NCBI GenBank assembly: GCA_014860005.1
Contig: JACZKP010000212.1
Coordinates: forward strand, 1 to 54,554
DNA length: 54,554 nucleotides
Source of the DNA: Verrucomicrobiota bacterium
GTDB taxonomy: Bacteria > Verrucomicrobiota > Verrucomicrobiae > Limisphaerales > UBA11358
Direction: 5' to 3'
The notes beneath the pieces are model-generated. The model searched no databases, was not told the DNA's origin, and worked only from the letters and a program-made list of their open reading frames with translations. Positions 16,180 through 24,793 of this stretch are shown one piece after another. Numbering within the stretch: position 1 is the first letter of the stretch; every line of letters starts with the position of its first letter. Both the position numbers and the translations under genes were made by a program.

Positions 16180-17220
16180 TCAGTCGCTTGCGTCCTTGGT
16201 TCCCTCCGGTTTGCGAGCGGCGGGGGCCGCAGTGGAGAAGAGCCGATGCCACGCGGCCGGCCACGGGTAACACAACACCGACTGCACCATCACCCGCCTT
16301 ACCTCACTGCGGCTGATTTTGATACGGCGCTCCGGGGTGAGAATTTTCTCAGTGCGCAGCCGCCGGAGGGTTCTCACGCCAATGAGAATCGGCCACGCGC
16401 AGGCCAAACGCACCCGCACCTGGCCGCGCGGCACGGCGTTGGTGTAAACCCAACCCGCCGCCAGATGAGCCTCGGCCAGGTCAAGATAATGGTGGTAGAG
16501 CGGACGGAGTTTTTCCTCGGTCGCCGGTTGCAACAAATCGTCCGGGCGGAGTCCGGCTTCGGACAGCTTGTCTGTCGGCAGGTAACAGCGGCCTTTTCGC
16601 AAGTCTGCGGGCAGGTCGCGAAGAATGTTGACCAGTTGCAGTCCCTTGCCAAAACGAACGGCGTTGGCCAGAAACGCATTGTCGTCCAGTTTGGCACCGG
16701 GAAATAAATGCGCGCGGCACATCTTTGTCCAAAACTCCCCTACGCATCCTGCGACCCGATATGTGTAATCATCCAGTTCGCCATCGCTGCGCAACGCGAT
16801 GAGATGTTCTCCTGACGCTCCGGCAAACCGCTGCAAATCCAGTTCCTGGCCGCTGGTAATCGTATCGAGCACCTTCCGGATAAGCGGCAGGTCCTTGGGT
16901 GCGGAACGTTCCAGCAGCGCAAGGGTTTCCTCGACCCGCTCCAACAGACTGCGTTCAGCGGGCAACCCCTGCGGCTGTGCCAGAGCACCGAGATTCAACG
17001 GTGTGTCGTATGTTCCATAAATCCGTCCACGCAACTGCTGGAGCGCGGCCAACCGTTGTGCCACCGACACGATCTCCGTGTCCGCAACGGTGTCCGTGGT
17101 GCGGGCGAGCAGGTAGGCCAGCCCGATTTGCGGACGCACGGCGGCGGGCAGTACACGCAGGGTGAGATAAAACGAACGGGACGTTTGCTTGAGCAATTCG
17201 TTCAGGCTGGGCTGCAACAT
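16180..17220 (-). CDS. Squalene/phytoene synthase family protein
   Basis: This 346-residue trans-isoprenyl diphosphate synthase condenses two prenyl diphosphates head to head. The two Mg-binding motifs are DTVAD (43-47) and DLPAD (202-206, in NILRDLPADLRKGR). The SFYLTLRVLP stretch, the YTYRVAGCVG segment and GRCYLP also fit the squalene synthase branch rather than plant-type phytoene synthase. The substrate is probably farnesyl diphosphate, but the HpnC/HpnD alternatives cannot be excluded from sequence alone. No hpn or crt genes neighbour it. It starts 3 bases after the thioesterase gene, so they are co-transcribed. The last 20 residues are a charged tail. Confidence 0.85.
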   Translation of the reverse strand: MLQPSLNELLKQTSRSFYLTLRVLPAAVRPQIGLAYLLARTTDTVADTEIVSVAQRLAALQQLRGRIYGTYDTPLNLGALAQPQGLPAERSLLERVEETLALLERSAPKDLPLIRKVLDTITSGQELDLQRFAGASGEHLIALRSDGELDDYTYRVAGCVGEFWTKMCRAHLFPGAKLDDNAFLANAVRFGKGLQLVNILRDLPADLRKGRCYLPTDKLSEAGLRPDDLLQPATEEKLRPLYHHYLDLAEAHLAAGWVYTNAVPRGQVRVRLACAWPILIGVRTLRRLRTEKILTPERRIKISRSEVRRVMVQSVLCYPWPAAWHRLFSTAAPAARKPEGTKDASD

Positions 17221-17223
17221 GGC

Positions 17224-17619
17224 TCAACTCGCCTTGCTTTGCACTCGTCTGGAAAAACCAGCCACCTGCACCACCGCACGCCGGTGAACGCCGCGCAGGA
17301 TCAACTCCTGTTCGTCCCGCGCCTCGATTTGAAAATCCACGAAACGACGCGACGCGCCAATCACCCGGGCCGTGGCCGTGACCGTTGCCCCCAGCGGTGT
17401 TGGGGCGAAATGCCGTATTTCAAGTTCCACTCCCACGCTGCGTTCGTCGGCCTCGAGGAACGGCGCGATGGTTTGGCGCGCGGTGCGTTCAAGGATTCCG
17501 ATGAGATTCGGCGTACTCAATACAGCCGGCATCCCGTCCGTGGCGAACTCGATGCAATGCCGGCTCTCGACGACAAATGTCGTTTCGCCGGTTGTGCCGA
17601 TTTTGGGAGCAGATTTCAT
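17224..17619 (-). CDS. FlK-like hotdog thioesterase
   Basis: This 131-residue single-domain hotdog-fold protein has the catalytic triad of the FlK (fluoroacetyl-CoA thioesterase) family at the same spacing: T36, E44 and H70, compared with T42, E50 and H76 in FlK. These sit in the segments STPNLIGILERTA and LEIRHFAPTPLG. Most family members hydrolyse ordinary acyl-CoA substrates, and nothing here indicates fluoroacetate. The C-terminal 10 residues are basic. It starts the leftward cluster with the squalene synthase, ppk1, CHAD and sixA genes. No promoter motif was confirmed. tRNA-Arg lies 120 bases upstream on the same strand. Confidence 0.85.
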   Translation of the reverse strand: MKSAPKIGTTGETTFVVESRHCIEFATDGMPAVLSTPNLIGILERTARQTIAPFLEADERSVGVELEIRHFAPTPLGATVTATARVIGASRRFVDFQIEARDEQELILRGVHRRAVVQVAGFSRRVQSKAS

Positions 17620-17738
17620 TTTCTGGCCGGACCAAGACTAGCAACGCTCCCGCCTGTCGCCAATCAAAGTCGCAATGAGTAAACTCAGCGCCTGGAAGGT
17701 GCGGGCCAAGTGGGTTGCCTGAATGAGCCTCTATTGGT

Positions 17739-17814
17739 TGGTACCCCCACCCTGAATTGAACAGGGATTTGCGGTTTAGGAAACCGCCGCTCTATCCATT
17801 TGAGCTATGGGGGC
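17739..17814 (-). tRNA. tRNA-Arg (anticodon CCU)
   Basis: The 76-base sequence folds as a complete cloverleaf. The acceptor stem pairs GCCCCCA with TGGGGGT, and CCA is encoded. The D-stem is GCTC/GAGC, the anticodon stem GCGGT/ACCGC with loop TTCCTAA, and the T-stem CCCTG/CAGGG with a TTCAATT loop. Anticodon CCT reads AGG. Its 5' part and flank are duplicated in decayed form at 33118-33164. Confidence 0.95.
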
Positions 17815-17939
17815 CCGCAAACGAAAGGCACCTTACGGAGAACCAGGCTGGGGCGCAATTGCGTTTGCGCGATGCGCAATGCGGGCGGCGGTGAAACATT
17901 CGTCCACGGTCCGGTCGCAGGCGCTCCCGGTCGCAGTAA

Positions 17940-18085
17940 TGAGTGAGAGGGTCAGAATGCGACCGCACCAGCGTGGCCAATCCGCATAGCTCCGTGGACA
18001 CCGGCTCTGATTTGCTGGGATTTGTGTTCTGTGAACAAGGCCCGCGGCCTGTCACCGTGGCTGCCGCAGACCGCGCAGCCCCGGG
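17940..18085 (+). pseudogene. Decayed 5' remnant of trpF
   Basis: This stretch aligns with the start of the intact trpF at 33283. ATGAGTGAGAGGGTCAGAAT parallels ATGAGTGTAAGAGTTAAAAT, and after a gap the GATTTGCTGGGATTTGTGTT stretch parallels GATTTGCTGGGCTTCGTATT. The translated remnant reads LLGFVFCEQGPRPVTVAAAD, against LLGFVFYEQSPRHVPVAAAA in TrpF. A TAG stop and a shortened linker lie between the two matching parts, and homology fades after about 18085. The upstream 120 bases also match, including the tRNA-Arg 5' half, so the homology is a segmental duplication. Confidence 0.75.
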
Positions 18086-18500
18086 CAAGTGTTGCTGCCA
18101 CACTGTGGACTGGCGCTCATTGCAACCGGTTGATCACACAGGAGCACCGAGTCAAGCGATCAGCATGGTCATCGCCCTCAAACAGCTCATCGAAAAACCT
18201 GGCTTGCCGCATGCGCGTTCGGCACCTCGCCCATCGGTCAGCCCTTGCGCCAGGGCTTGCCATGAGGCAGGTTCTCATCGGCGGGTGGTTGCAAACACTG
18301 CTGTAGTAATGAAAATCGCATGGCTTCAACCGTGGCTTCAGCGCTGGCACGAGCCCCAAACACCCAGGCTCGCGGCGGCAACACGCCGATGGCCTTTTGC
18401 TGGACGGCATCGAGCGGGGACGATATGCACACGGCCCACGCCGAACTCGCCCCGCCTTGACCGGCAGGACAGTCCCATCCAGCGAACGACTCTTTCACTG

Positions 18501-18788
18501 GTGCATCATCTCGATGTGAGTCGGGCCGTGCAGTACTTGACGCAACACCTGGACTGCGACTCCTGGCATGTGGAATGTCGTCACGACCATCAATTGGTCG
18601 CTCAGTTGACGAGCAACGGAATCGCCCGCTACGGCGTGTCTTTTGACTGCACGCCCCCGGTCGAAAAGGCCGTCTATCACGGCAGCCGGACTTGGGCGCT
18701 GACCATCATTCCCCTGCATGGCCGGGACAATGTTCCAACAGATAAGGTGACCAAGATCAAGGCGGGTCTGGGTCAACTCCACGGCTGA
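18501..18788 (+). CDS. Possible small hypothetical protein or gene relic
   Basis: A 95-codon frame runs from GTG 18501 to TGA 18788. It begins MHHLDVSRAVQYLTQHL and ends VTKIKAGLGQLHG. The residue mix is protein-like (hydrophobic clusters alternate with charged ones), unlike most frames in this stretch. The frame is open upstream as well, so it may be the end of a larger disrupted gene. No family is recognised. Confidence 0.25.
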   Translation: MHHLDVSRAVQYLTQHLDCDSWHVECRHDHQLVAQLTSNGIARYGVSFDCTPPVEKAVYHGSRTWALTIIPLHGRDNVPTDKVTKIKAGLGQLHG

Positions 18789-18860
18789 ATGCACTCCAAA
18801 ACAGCACGCAAGCATTTGCAGGCCGGACGCATTGACACGTTCGTGGCGCTTTGCCTGCGC

Positions 18861-18967
18861 TCACGCCGCCTTCGCCAGCGCCAGCGCGACGCTGTGCGCC
18901 TCAACCTTCCAGATCGCCTCGAGGATCCGATCATGCCACTGCCACGCGAACACGGAATTGTTTTGGT
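18861..18967 (-). pseudogene. Possible C-terminal gene fragment
   Basis: A short frame after a stop encodes FAWQWHDRILEAIWKVE followed by a helix ending LALAKAA, which looks like a genuine protein C-terminus. It has no start of its own and abuts the end of the next gene, so it may be a remnant left by rearrangement. No family is assigned. Confidence 0.25.
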
Positions 18968-18982
18968 CGCCCGCTCAGCGCG

Positions 18983-20716
18983 TCACTTTTGCCGCAATTC
19001 AAGTACTCCCCATAAGCCGAGTTCGGGCACCACGACGCTGGCTTGTTTAATCGGCAGGGAGACGGGTGTCGCACCAGGCGCAAACAACCTGGCCTCCGTC
19101 GCACCGGCGATTCCGAGTGCGGCAAGATTCAGTTTGAGGCGGACATCCTTGAGGGGTTGCACCGTGTCACCGGTGGTCTGGTAGGCCCAGTTGACGAGAT
19201 GGATCACGGCGCCGCCCGGCTTCACGCGGGGAAACACGCGGAGCGGCCCCGCCGCTTCGACGCGCACTGCGGGCACAACATTTGTCAGCGCCTGTTCGAC
19301 GCTGGCGAATCGCTGTGCCGGCTTCGCCGCTGCCAGCGTCTGCTGGTCCGGGGCTGAGAAGTCCTGGATTTCAAGCACGAGCAAACTGGTTGCATGGCGG
19401 AGCACTTCCGCCGGCAGCGGATGGTCCACGACCTCGTTGCCACTCAGCGCGAGGCGGTAGGAGATGTTTGCGGCGGCGAGCTGGTTGCACCGGCTGATGA
19501 GCTTGTTCGCGTCGCGCTCGAACGTGCGTTGCGAAAAGGCCACCGTGAGATCGGCGTGATTTTCATAACCGTCAAAAAGCGCGGCGTTCTGGCGAACGAA
19601 CTGGTAGAGCGGGGCGAACTTTTCCTTCGGCCCATCATACCAATGCGTGCCTTTCTGCGGCGTGTGGCACCATTGCCGGTTCGGCGCCATCAGTCCGTGA
19701 CCGGCGGCGTAACTCAGCGCGATCCAGCCTTGGACCAGACCCGGCAGATTCTGTTCCTTGATGAAGGCCCAATCACCGCCGCTGGCCGTGGAGGCGAGCG
19801 GACGGCCAACCGCGTCCGCCAACCGGTATGCCACGAGCGGAGCGTCACTGTAGCGCCGTGCTTCGGCGTGGTGCGGAATCTCGGCGCTGAAAAGATCGAG
19901 GCTCTTGTAGTCAGCGAGATGTGGTCCCCAAAGCAGGCCGGCGTTCGCGCCCATGGGCAACGGATGGCCGGCCGTCTGGGCGGCCAGCGCGCGAAGCTCG
20001 GCCATGAATTTCGCGGCACTCCGGAGTTGGTAAATGCGCCAATGATTCCACAACGGATGCTGGGTCAGCTTGCGGCTCGGGTTCTCCTTTAGCCAGTCGC
20101 GGACGACATCGCGGTAGTTGAAGCTGTCGGAATCGCGGACGTTATTTCTTCCCAATTCGTCTGGCGGCAGGCTCTTCAAGTAATCGCGAAACTCCGGGAC
20201 GCACAAGTCGCAGAAACAGCCGCCCTCCCAAATCCCGCCGGCGGTGCCCAGGTGATCGTCAATATGCACACCGTCGGCGCCGGCCCTGACAGTCTCGACC
20301 ACGCGCTCAGAAAGGTATTGGCGGAAGCGGGGCTGGCGGGTGCAGCACCACCAAAAAGGGACGCCTTTGTGCTGATGATCCGTGAGCCACGGCACCTGGT
20401 AGGGTTTGCCAGCCACATCGCGGCAAAGGCCTTGTTCGTAGTCCTGCGGAAACCTTTCGTAGAAGCGGCTGAACTCGGTCACCATTCCGACGCTGCCGAA
20501 GAATTTGAGACCCTTCGCCTCCTCCAGCGATTTCGGCGTCGGCTTTCCGCCCCACGCGAGGACCGTGGCGCCGTAATTCTCGTACGTCTGCCGGCCGGCT
20601 TGATACATGAACACGACATCGGAACGCTTCAGAACTGGAAGCTGCGCTGGCGAGTCGGCCCCCTGAACCTGAAGCAACCCCAAGACAAAGATGGCAACCG
20701 TCTTTATCGAACCCAT
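18983..20716 (-). CDS. Secreted glycoside hydrolase-like TIM-barrel protein
   Basis: This 577-residue protein has an N-terminal signal peptide (MGSIKTVAIFVLGLLQVQG) and a (beta/alpha)8-like architecture. The segment GVHIDDHLG near residues 150-160 and the CFCDLCVPEFRDYLK stretch just after resemble the acidic strand end and Cys cluster (CYC..C...F..WL) of GH42-like enzymes. An aromatic-rich central part includes WIALSYAAGHGLM. A C-terminal beta-sandwich contains VIHLVNWAYQ, as in beta-galactosidase trimerisation or C-terminal domains. Substrate is unknown. The ATG at 20716 gives a clean signal peptide, while an in-frame GTG at 20749 sits behind AGAGGGGAG but leaves a longer leader. It is the first gene inside the segment bracketed by the tRNA/trpF copies. 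Confidence 0.65.
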   Translation of the reverse strand: MGSIKTVAIFVLGLLQVQGADSPAQLPVLKRSDVVFMYQAGRQTYENYGATVLAWGGKPTPKSLEEAKGLKFFGSVGMVTEFSRFYERFPQDYEQGLCRDVAGKPYQVPWLTDHQHKGVPFWWCCTRQPRFRQYLSERVVETVRAGADGVHIDDHLGTAGGIWEGGCFCDLCVPEFRDYLKSLPPDELGRNNVRDSDSFNYRDVVRDWLKENPSRKLTQHPLWNHWRIYQLRSAAKFMAELRALAAQTAGHPLPMGANAGLLWGPHLADYKSLDLFSAEIPHHAEARRYSDAPLVAYRLADAVGRPLASTASGGDWAFIKEQNLPGLVQGWIALSYAAGHGLMAPNRQWCHTPQKGTHWYDGPKEKFAPLYQFVRQNAALFDGYENHADLTVAFSQRTFERDANKLISRCNQLAAANISYRLALSGNEVVDHPLPAEVLRHATSLLVLEIQDFSAPDQQTLAAAKPAQRFASVEQALTNVVPAVRVEAAGPLRVFPRVKPGGAVIHLVNWAYQTTGDTVQPLKDVRLKLNLAALGIAGATEARLFAPGATPVSLPIKQASVVVPELGLWGVLELRQK

Positions 20717-20822
20717 GGGCTGATTCTCTGCCGAAATCTTCCCATTCACAACTCCCCTCTTTGAAAGCTTTGTCCCCGATGGTGGTGCAAATTGGGGCCA
20801 GATGATCGAGCGTTGAATTTGC

Positions 20823-23099
20823 TCACGGTGATTGTCGCGCGCGGAAGAAGCGATTGCTCGATCCCGCTGGCGGCGGAATGGTTGTGACCGTTCGGCCCGT
20901 CACATTCCAGACGTTGGTCACGACAACCCAGTTTGTGAAGGTGGCGGAAGCCTCGATAAGATTGGTGCGATTGGCTTTGCCCCGCAGCGTGAGTTGCAGC
21001 GCGCCGTCAGGCTGCACGACCGGCGCTTCGAACCGCAGCGGGATGTTTTCGTGCGTGAGCGCGCAGTCGTCCACCGCGTAGTTGTGCCATTCACCGCCCT
21101 CACCCTTCAGGCTGATAAACACGGTGAGATTCGTGCTCTGCGCGACGGCGGTCTTCGCGAGTTGAGTGTAATGACGGTGGGTGTACAGGCGTGGGGTCCA
21201 CTGCACGGTGGCGCCGGCTGCGTTGGTACCCCCGGTGGGATCCAGGCCCAGACGCATGTAAATCAACCGCCCCTGGTTGTTCCACACGTCGTATTTCCAG
21301 TCGCCGTTCTCCCGCATCGCGGTCATGACCCAGGCGCTGAATGTGTACTCGCGACCCGGGGTGACGCCGGAAACGCGTTGATGGACCGACGCGTCGGACA
21401 TGTTTCCGTTCACCGCCCCTTGCAGCATCCAGTCGCCATTGGCAGGTTGCAGCCCCCAGAACCAGGAGCCGTCGGAAGTCCGGATGTCCACGCCGGCAGT
21501 CTTGGTCCAGCCGGGAATCGTGCTGCGCGGGCTGGGGCCGGTGCCCGCTTCAAAGCCCGGGTTGGCCAGCAGGTTCGGTGCGGCGGGCCGTGTGCAAATC
21601 ACGAAATCCCGCGACACCGCGGAGCGTCGGCCGACCGCGGATGACGTCACCCGGAAATGATACATCGTGTGCGCCTGCAAACCGGTGAGCGTTACCGCGT
21701 GGTTCAACACCAGCGCCGCATCCGATTGCACGGCCGTGTAAGGCGGATCCTCCGCGGCGTATTCCACCTGGCTGTCAGCAGGCACGTCGGTCGTCCAGGT
21801 GATGCGGAATCGATTTGTCGTGCGGTCGGCTGGCGGGACGTGTGGCTCGCTGGTGATACGCACGGACGGCTGCGCCGCACTCCCGGGACTTTCCTCCTCC
21901 ATGATTGTTCCCGCCAGGTCAACGCCCGCCAACGCGACCCCGTTCTGGCACGCCGCGCCGAACGCGTATGGGTTCGAGCGATTCACATAGACGGCATTGA
22001 ACGCCCCGCCGCCATCCCTGGTAACTTCGAGGTAGTACACCTGGCCCGCCGTGAGCGGGCATTCACCGGGAGACCACGCCACAATCATTTCCGGGTCCGC
22101 CGTGAGACGTGCGGGCTTGCCGCGTTTGGTGGTCCCGACTTGCACGCCTCCGGGACCATTGGCCAGAACGCGCACGACATAAGTCGGAGCGGAAGGGTCC
22201 GCAAGCCAGAACGCGGCGCTGATCAAACTCGATCCTCGCGCGGTAAACGTCTGTCCGACGCTGGTCACGCCGTTCAGTGGAACGCCATTGGCTCGGGCGA
22301 AAAGGTCCGTGATCAGGCCATCGTCGTCGGACATGATAACCACACCCAGATCGCGATCAGGCAAGGCCGTCAGCGTGGCCCCATTCCCGACATGAAGGCA
22401 GCCGCCCGGCATGGGATCCGAAAAGTTCGGGCGCGGATCCATTTGCATCAGGACAGCTCCTGTGGCCGGCGAAGGCGAACGAATGCGCAGATAATAAGTC
22501 TGGCCGGCCTGCGTGGGCATCTCGCCGTGGCCATACACGAGCCGCTGATCGCCACCGTTGCCGTAGGTCCGCGTGACGCCCACCTGCGCTCCCCCCGGCC
22601 CGCCCGCACGCACGGTGATCGTGCGGGTGAACGCTGTGTTCAGAGGATCGCGCAAATAGATCATCGTGACCGGCCCGCTCGCCACAAAGGTCTGCCCGAA
22701 CTCGTGGTAGCCCGTGTTGTCCCAAAACGCCGGATAACCCCACATCGTCGCCTTGAGCCGCAGATCCACATCTGCCGAAGACCCGCCCGCCGGTACGGTC
22801 ACATTGAAAGCGTAGGCCGAACGCCACCAGACATCCCAAGACGCGACCGTGTAAGAGCCCGCCGGCAGGTTGGGCATGGAAAAGACGCCGAACACATCTG
22901 TGGCCGCGAAGCCGCCGAGGCTGGAATTGTTGGTGGCGTTGGCGTTCACCGCGAACTCGTACTGCCCGACCCCGAACGGATTGCTCTGGTACTGGGCGTA
23001 CCAGTTTTGATCCCGCAAATGTCCCGTGAGCGTCCCCCCGCTGACCATGTGAGCGCACAGCAGCAGGAAGAAGGTTGGATGGGAGACTCTATGTTTCAT
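20823..23099 (-). CDS. Secreted protein with FN3 domain and C-terminal 'FFRA' module
   Basis: This 758-residue protein has an N-terminal signal peptide (MKHRVSHPTFFLLLCAHMV). A beta-rich carboxypeptidase-regulatory-like domain covers residues 20-120 (LPAGSYTVASWD). Two related beta domains at about 120-240 and 265-390 share FGQTFVASG or VGQTFTARG and AGQTYYLRI or AGQVYYLEV motifs. An FN3 domain lies at about 410-505 (WTTDVPADSQVEY, LQAHTMYHFRV). A carbohydrate-binding-like module covers about 510-680 (NLLANPGFEAG). The last 60 residues form the recurrent C-terminal repeat ending RFFRARQSP. It is likely exported, perhaps binding or modifying polysaccharide. No catalytic site is evident. ATG 23099 precedes the signal peptide; an in-frame start at 23120 adds 7 residues. 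Confidence 0.75.
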   Translation of the reverse strand: MKHRVSHPTFFLLLCAHMVSGGTLTGHLRDQNWYAQYQSNPFGVGQYEFAVNANATNNSSLGGFAATDVFGVFSMPNLPAGSYTVASWDVWWRSAYAFNVTVPAGGSSADVDLRLKATMWGYPAFWDNTGYHEFGQTFVASGPVTMIYLRDPLNTAFTRTITVRAGGPGGAQVGVTRTYGNGGDQRLVYGHGEMPTQAGQTYYLRIRSPSPATGAVLMQMDPRPNFSDPMPGGCLHVGNGATLTALPDRDLGVVIMSDDDGLITDLFARANGVPLNGVTSVGQTFTARGSSLISAAFWLADPSAPTYVVRVLANGPGGVQVGTTKRGKPARLTADPEMIVAWSPGECPLTAGQVYYLEVTRDGGGAFNAVYVNRSNPYAFGAACQNGVALAGVDLAGTIMEEESPGSAAQPSVRITSEPHVPPADRTTNRFRITWTTDVPADSQVEYAAEDPPYTAVQSDAALVLNHAVTLTGLQAHTMYHFRVTSSAVGRRSAVSRDFVICTRPAAPNLLANPGFEAGTGPSPRSTIPGWTKTAGVDIRTSDGSWFWGLQPANGDWMLQGAVNGNMSDASVHQRVSGVTPGREYTFSAWVMTAMRENGDWKYDVWNNQGRLIYMRLGLDPTGGTNAAGATVQWTPRLYTHRHYTQLAKTAVAQSTNLTVFISLKGEGGEWHNYAVDDCALTHENIPLRFEAPVVQPDGALQLTLRGKANRTNLIEASATFTNWVVVTNVWNVTGRTVTTIPPPAGSSNRFFRARQSP

Positions 23100-23228
23100 G
23101 GCCGGAGCGGCTTTGCACACGACGCAGCCTATTTATGGCTGAAAGCGCGCCCTGAAGAAAGCCCCAAATCATCAAGGGACGGCTGAGGGCGCAGCCGTCG
23201 CTGGTGGAAGTTGCGGAGGCGGTTTGCC

Positions 23229-23384
23229 TTAACGCATCAACTTGTTTCGCTTCGCCCACCGGATGCGAGCCAACAGCAGGTCGCCTTTCCAACCGCGCTT
23301 GGGAATGATCTTACCGTCCGTCGTGTACTCGTCAGAATCGAATTCGAGCACTTCGATCAGTTCGGAAAGCTTGGTTGGCTTCAT
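23229..23384 (-). CDS. Small hypothetical protein
   Basis: A 51-codon frame starts at ATG 23384 with MKPTKLSELIEVLEFDSDEY and ends KRNKLMR. A helix with acidic and hydrophobic residues is followed by TTDGKIIPKRGWKGDLLL and a basic C-terminus. The composition is protein-like, and an in-frame stop just upstream supports this start. No ribosome site or known family was found. Confidence 0.35.
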   Translation of the reverse strand: MKPTKLSELIEVLEFDSDEYTTDGKIIPKRGWKGDLLLARIRWAKRNKLMR

Positions 23385-23389
23385 GGGTT

Positions 23390-23640
23390 TGCGATGTTAA
23401 CCACGGATGCCACGGATGCCACGGATTCCCAAGTCCCGTCAGGGACGAACGACCATAGCTCACGGTTTCAACCGTGGGTTGCGGGTGGAAAAACGCCCAA
23501 GCCCCGGAGGGGCGAAAGAACGCCCCGGGACGCAAAGACAATTTCTTTCATCCCTGCCGGGACTCATTCCGTTTGCGCGCTACGACCCAGCGATGAATCG
23601 CTGGGCTATTTTCGGGCGTCCTTCCCGGACTTGGGTTTGG
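23390..23640. repeat. Composite palindromic repeat cluster
   Basis: The stretch contains TGCCACGGATGCCACGGAT tandem units, then GTCCCGTCAGGGAC, a GGTTTCAACCGTGGG unit, CAAGCCCCGGAGGGGCGAAAG, and an inverted CCAGCGATGAATCGCTGGG. The same units recur in a different order at 27.55-27.80 kb, between hsdM and hsdS. It contains no gene. Confidence 0.7.
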
Positions 23641-23845
23641 ATTGTTCACGGATTCGCTCTAACAATTCCTCCGCATGCTCATCGTTTGGGTCTTGGGGGG
23701 ACGAGTTGGCCGGCGATTTGAACGCGTTGGGAACGCGTGAAAAGAATTTCGCGCAGCGAAAGGGCGCAGCCCGAACGAGCGGGAAGCGAGTGAGTCCACG
23801 CGCGGGCGATGAAGGAGGGCGTGAGCTTGTCCACTTGCCCTTTGC
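23606..23845 (-). pseudogene. Remnant of an hsdS 3' end with an internal insertion
   Basis: Read leftward, it encodes KGQVDKLTPSFIARA, then about 75 unrelated bases, then AGQLVPPRP or (in another frame) QDPNDEHAEELLERI, followed by REQSKPKSGKDARK. This matches the end of HsdS (QVDKLTPSLLARAFAGQLVP and PTDEPAEKLLERL). The insert interrupts and shifts the frame. It is the most divergent of three copies of this tail. Confidence 0.7.
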
Positions 23846-23941
23846 CAATGGATGACAGGGTATTCCAGGATTCTCTATTCCTTTCCTCATCCGTTCAATC
23901 CGTTCAATCCGCGGTCCGGCTTTTCGACCTGGCGGCGCTGC

Positions 23942-24706
23942 CTACTCCACTTTTCCCGTCGCTGCCCACTCGCAACCGCGCTGGATGAGTTTCTGAACCG
24001 ACGGATTGCGGATGGCTTTGGCGTCGTGGCCAAACGCTTCGTGGAAAACCCGTCCCTTGCCGTACTCCAACGTGAACGCCAACGGCTCGGTCTTCTTGCT
24101 CCAATCCGAATCCGCTTCCACGAGCACGTTGATAACCGCATCGCCCTGGAGCTTGGCGTAAAGCTCGTCATCGGCTTCGAAGTCCTCCAGCTCGCTGGTG
24201 ATGGGGTGCCGCTTGTTCGCGATGCGAGCTTTGAAGACTGCGCGCGGCCCGTGGCCTGATTTGCCCATGACCCAGTAGCGCCCGCACATTTTGCGGAATT
24301 CCTCCCACTCCTTGAACGACGCGCTCGACAGGTGGGACACGGCCAACCCTTTGCCCTCTTTCACAAACTGGACGAGATTCGCCTTCGCCGCGTCCGACAG
24401 CGTCGGGGTCTTGGCGTTATACAGGTGCAGGAAGATCAGGTCGTAACGCGCCAGGCTGGTGGCGGAATCCAGCACGCCCGCATCCTCGCAGACACGCACT
24501 TCGAATCGCCCGGCGGACGCGAGCGTTTCTTTGATCGCCTGCGACACTTCCGCCCAATTGTGAGCCGGCGTGACGTCGTCCCCGGTCACGAGCAGCACGC
24601 GGATTTTGTTTGTGGCTTCCGCCGCGTGGCCGGTGGATTGCAGGGTTACTGCCGCCAGGAGGGTCAAGCCAGTGAGTGCGATGTTGAGAAGCATTCTTGT
24701 GCTCAT
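23942..24706 (-). CDS. Secreted ThuA-like domain protein
   Basis: This 254-residue protein has a signal peptide ending near the TGHAAE site (residues 25-30). A ThuA/class I amidotransferase-like domain follows, with IRVLLVTGDDVTPAHNW, a DLIFLHLYNAKTP strand, GKGLAVSHLSSASFKEW near the nucleophile-elbow position (no Cys), and a C-terminal GKGRVFHEAFGHD motif (about 215-227). ThuA-type proteins are common in Verrucomicrobia and Planctomycetes secretomes and are linked to sugar use, but the reaction is unproven. It lies between two partial hsdS tails and is on the same strand, so it may have been captured by the rearrangements there. Confidence 0.8.
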   Translation of the reverse strand: MSTRMLLNIALTGLTLLAAVTLQSTGHAAEATNKIRVLLVTGDDVTPAHNWAEVSQAIKETLASAGRFEVRVCEDAGVLDSATSLARYDLIFLHLYNAKTPTLSDAAKANLVQFVKEGKGLAVSHLSSASFKEWEEFRKMCGRYWVMGKSGHGPRAVFKARIANKRHPITSELEDFEADDELYAKLQGDAVINVLVEADSDWSKKTEPLAFTLEYGKGRVFHEAFGHDAKAIRNPSVQKLIQRGCEWAATGKVE

Positions 24707-24793
24707 AGGTTCAATACAGGTTTACGTTACCACCGCCACGAATCTTCGAGACACCCCTGCGTGTCAACAGAAATGCATCCGTGAAATCCCTGG

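Larger units (their letters stand above)
18086..18982. other. Degraded spacer without a confident gene
   Basis: Frames here are short or lack family-like composition. Two possible relics are listed separately (18501-18788 and 18861-18967). The absence of strong genes next to a trpF remnant suggests decaying DNA. No repeat family or RNA gene was recognised. Confidence 0.5.

Noticed and set aside
23390..23640. A CRISPR array
   Set aside because: Palindromic units occur, but repeat length and spacing are irregular and no cas gene is near; these are scattered repeats.
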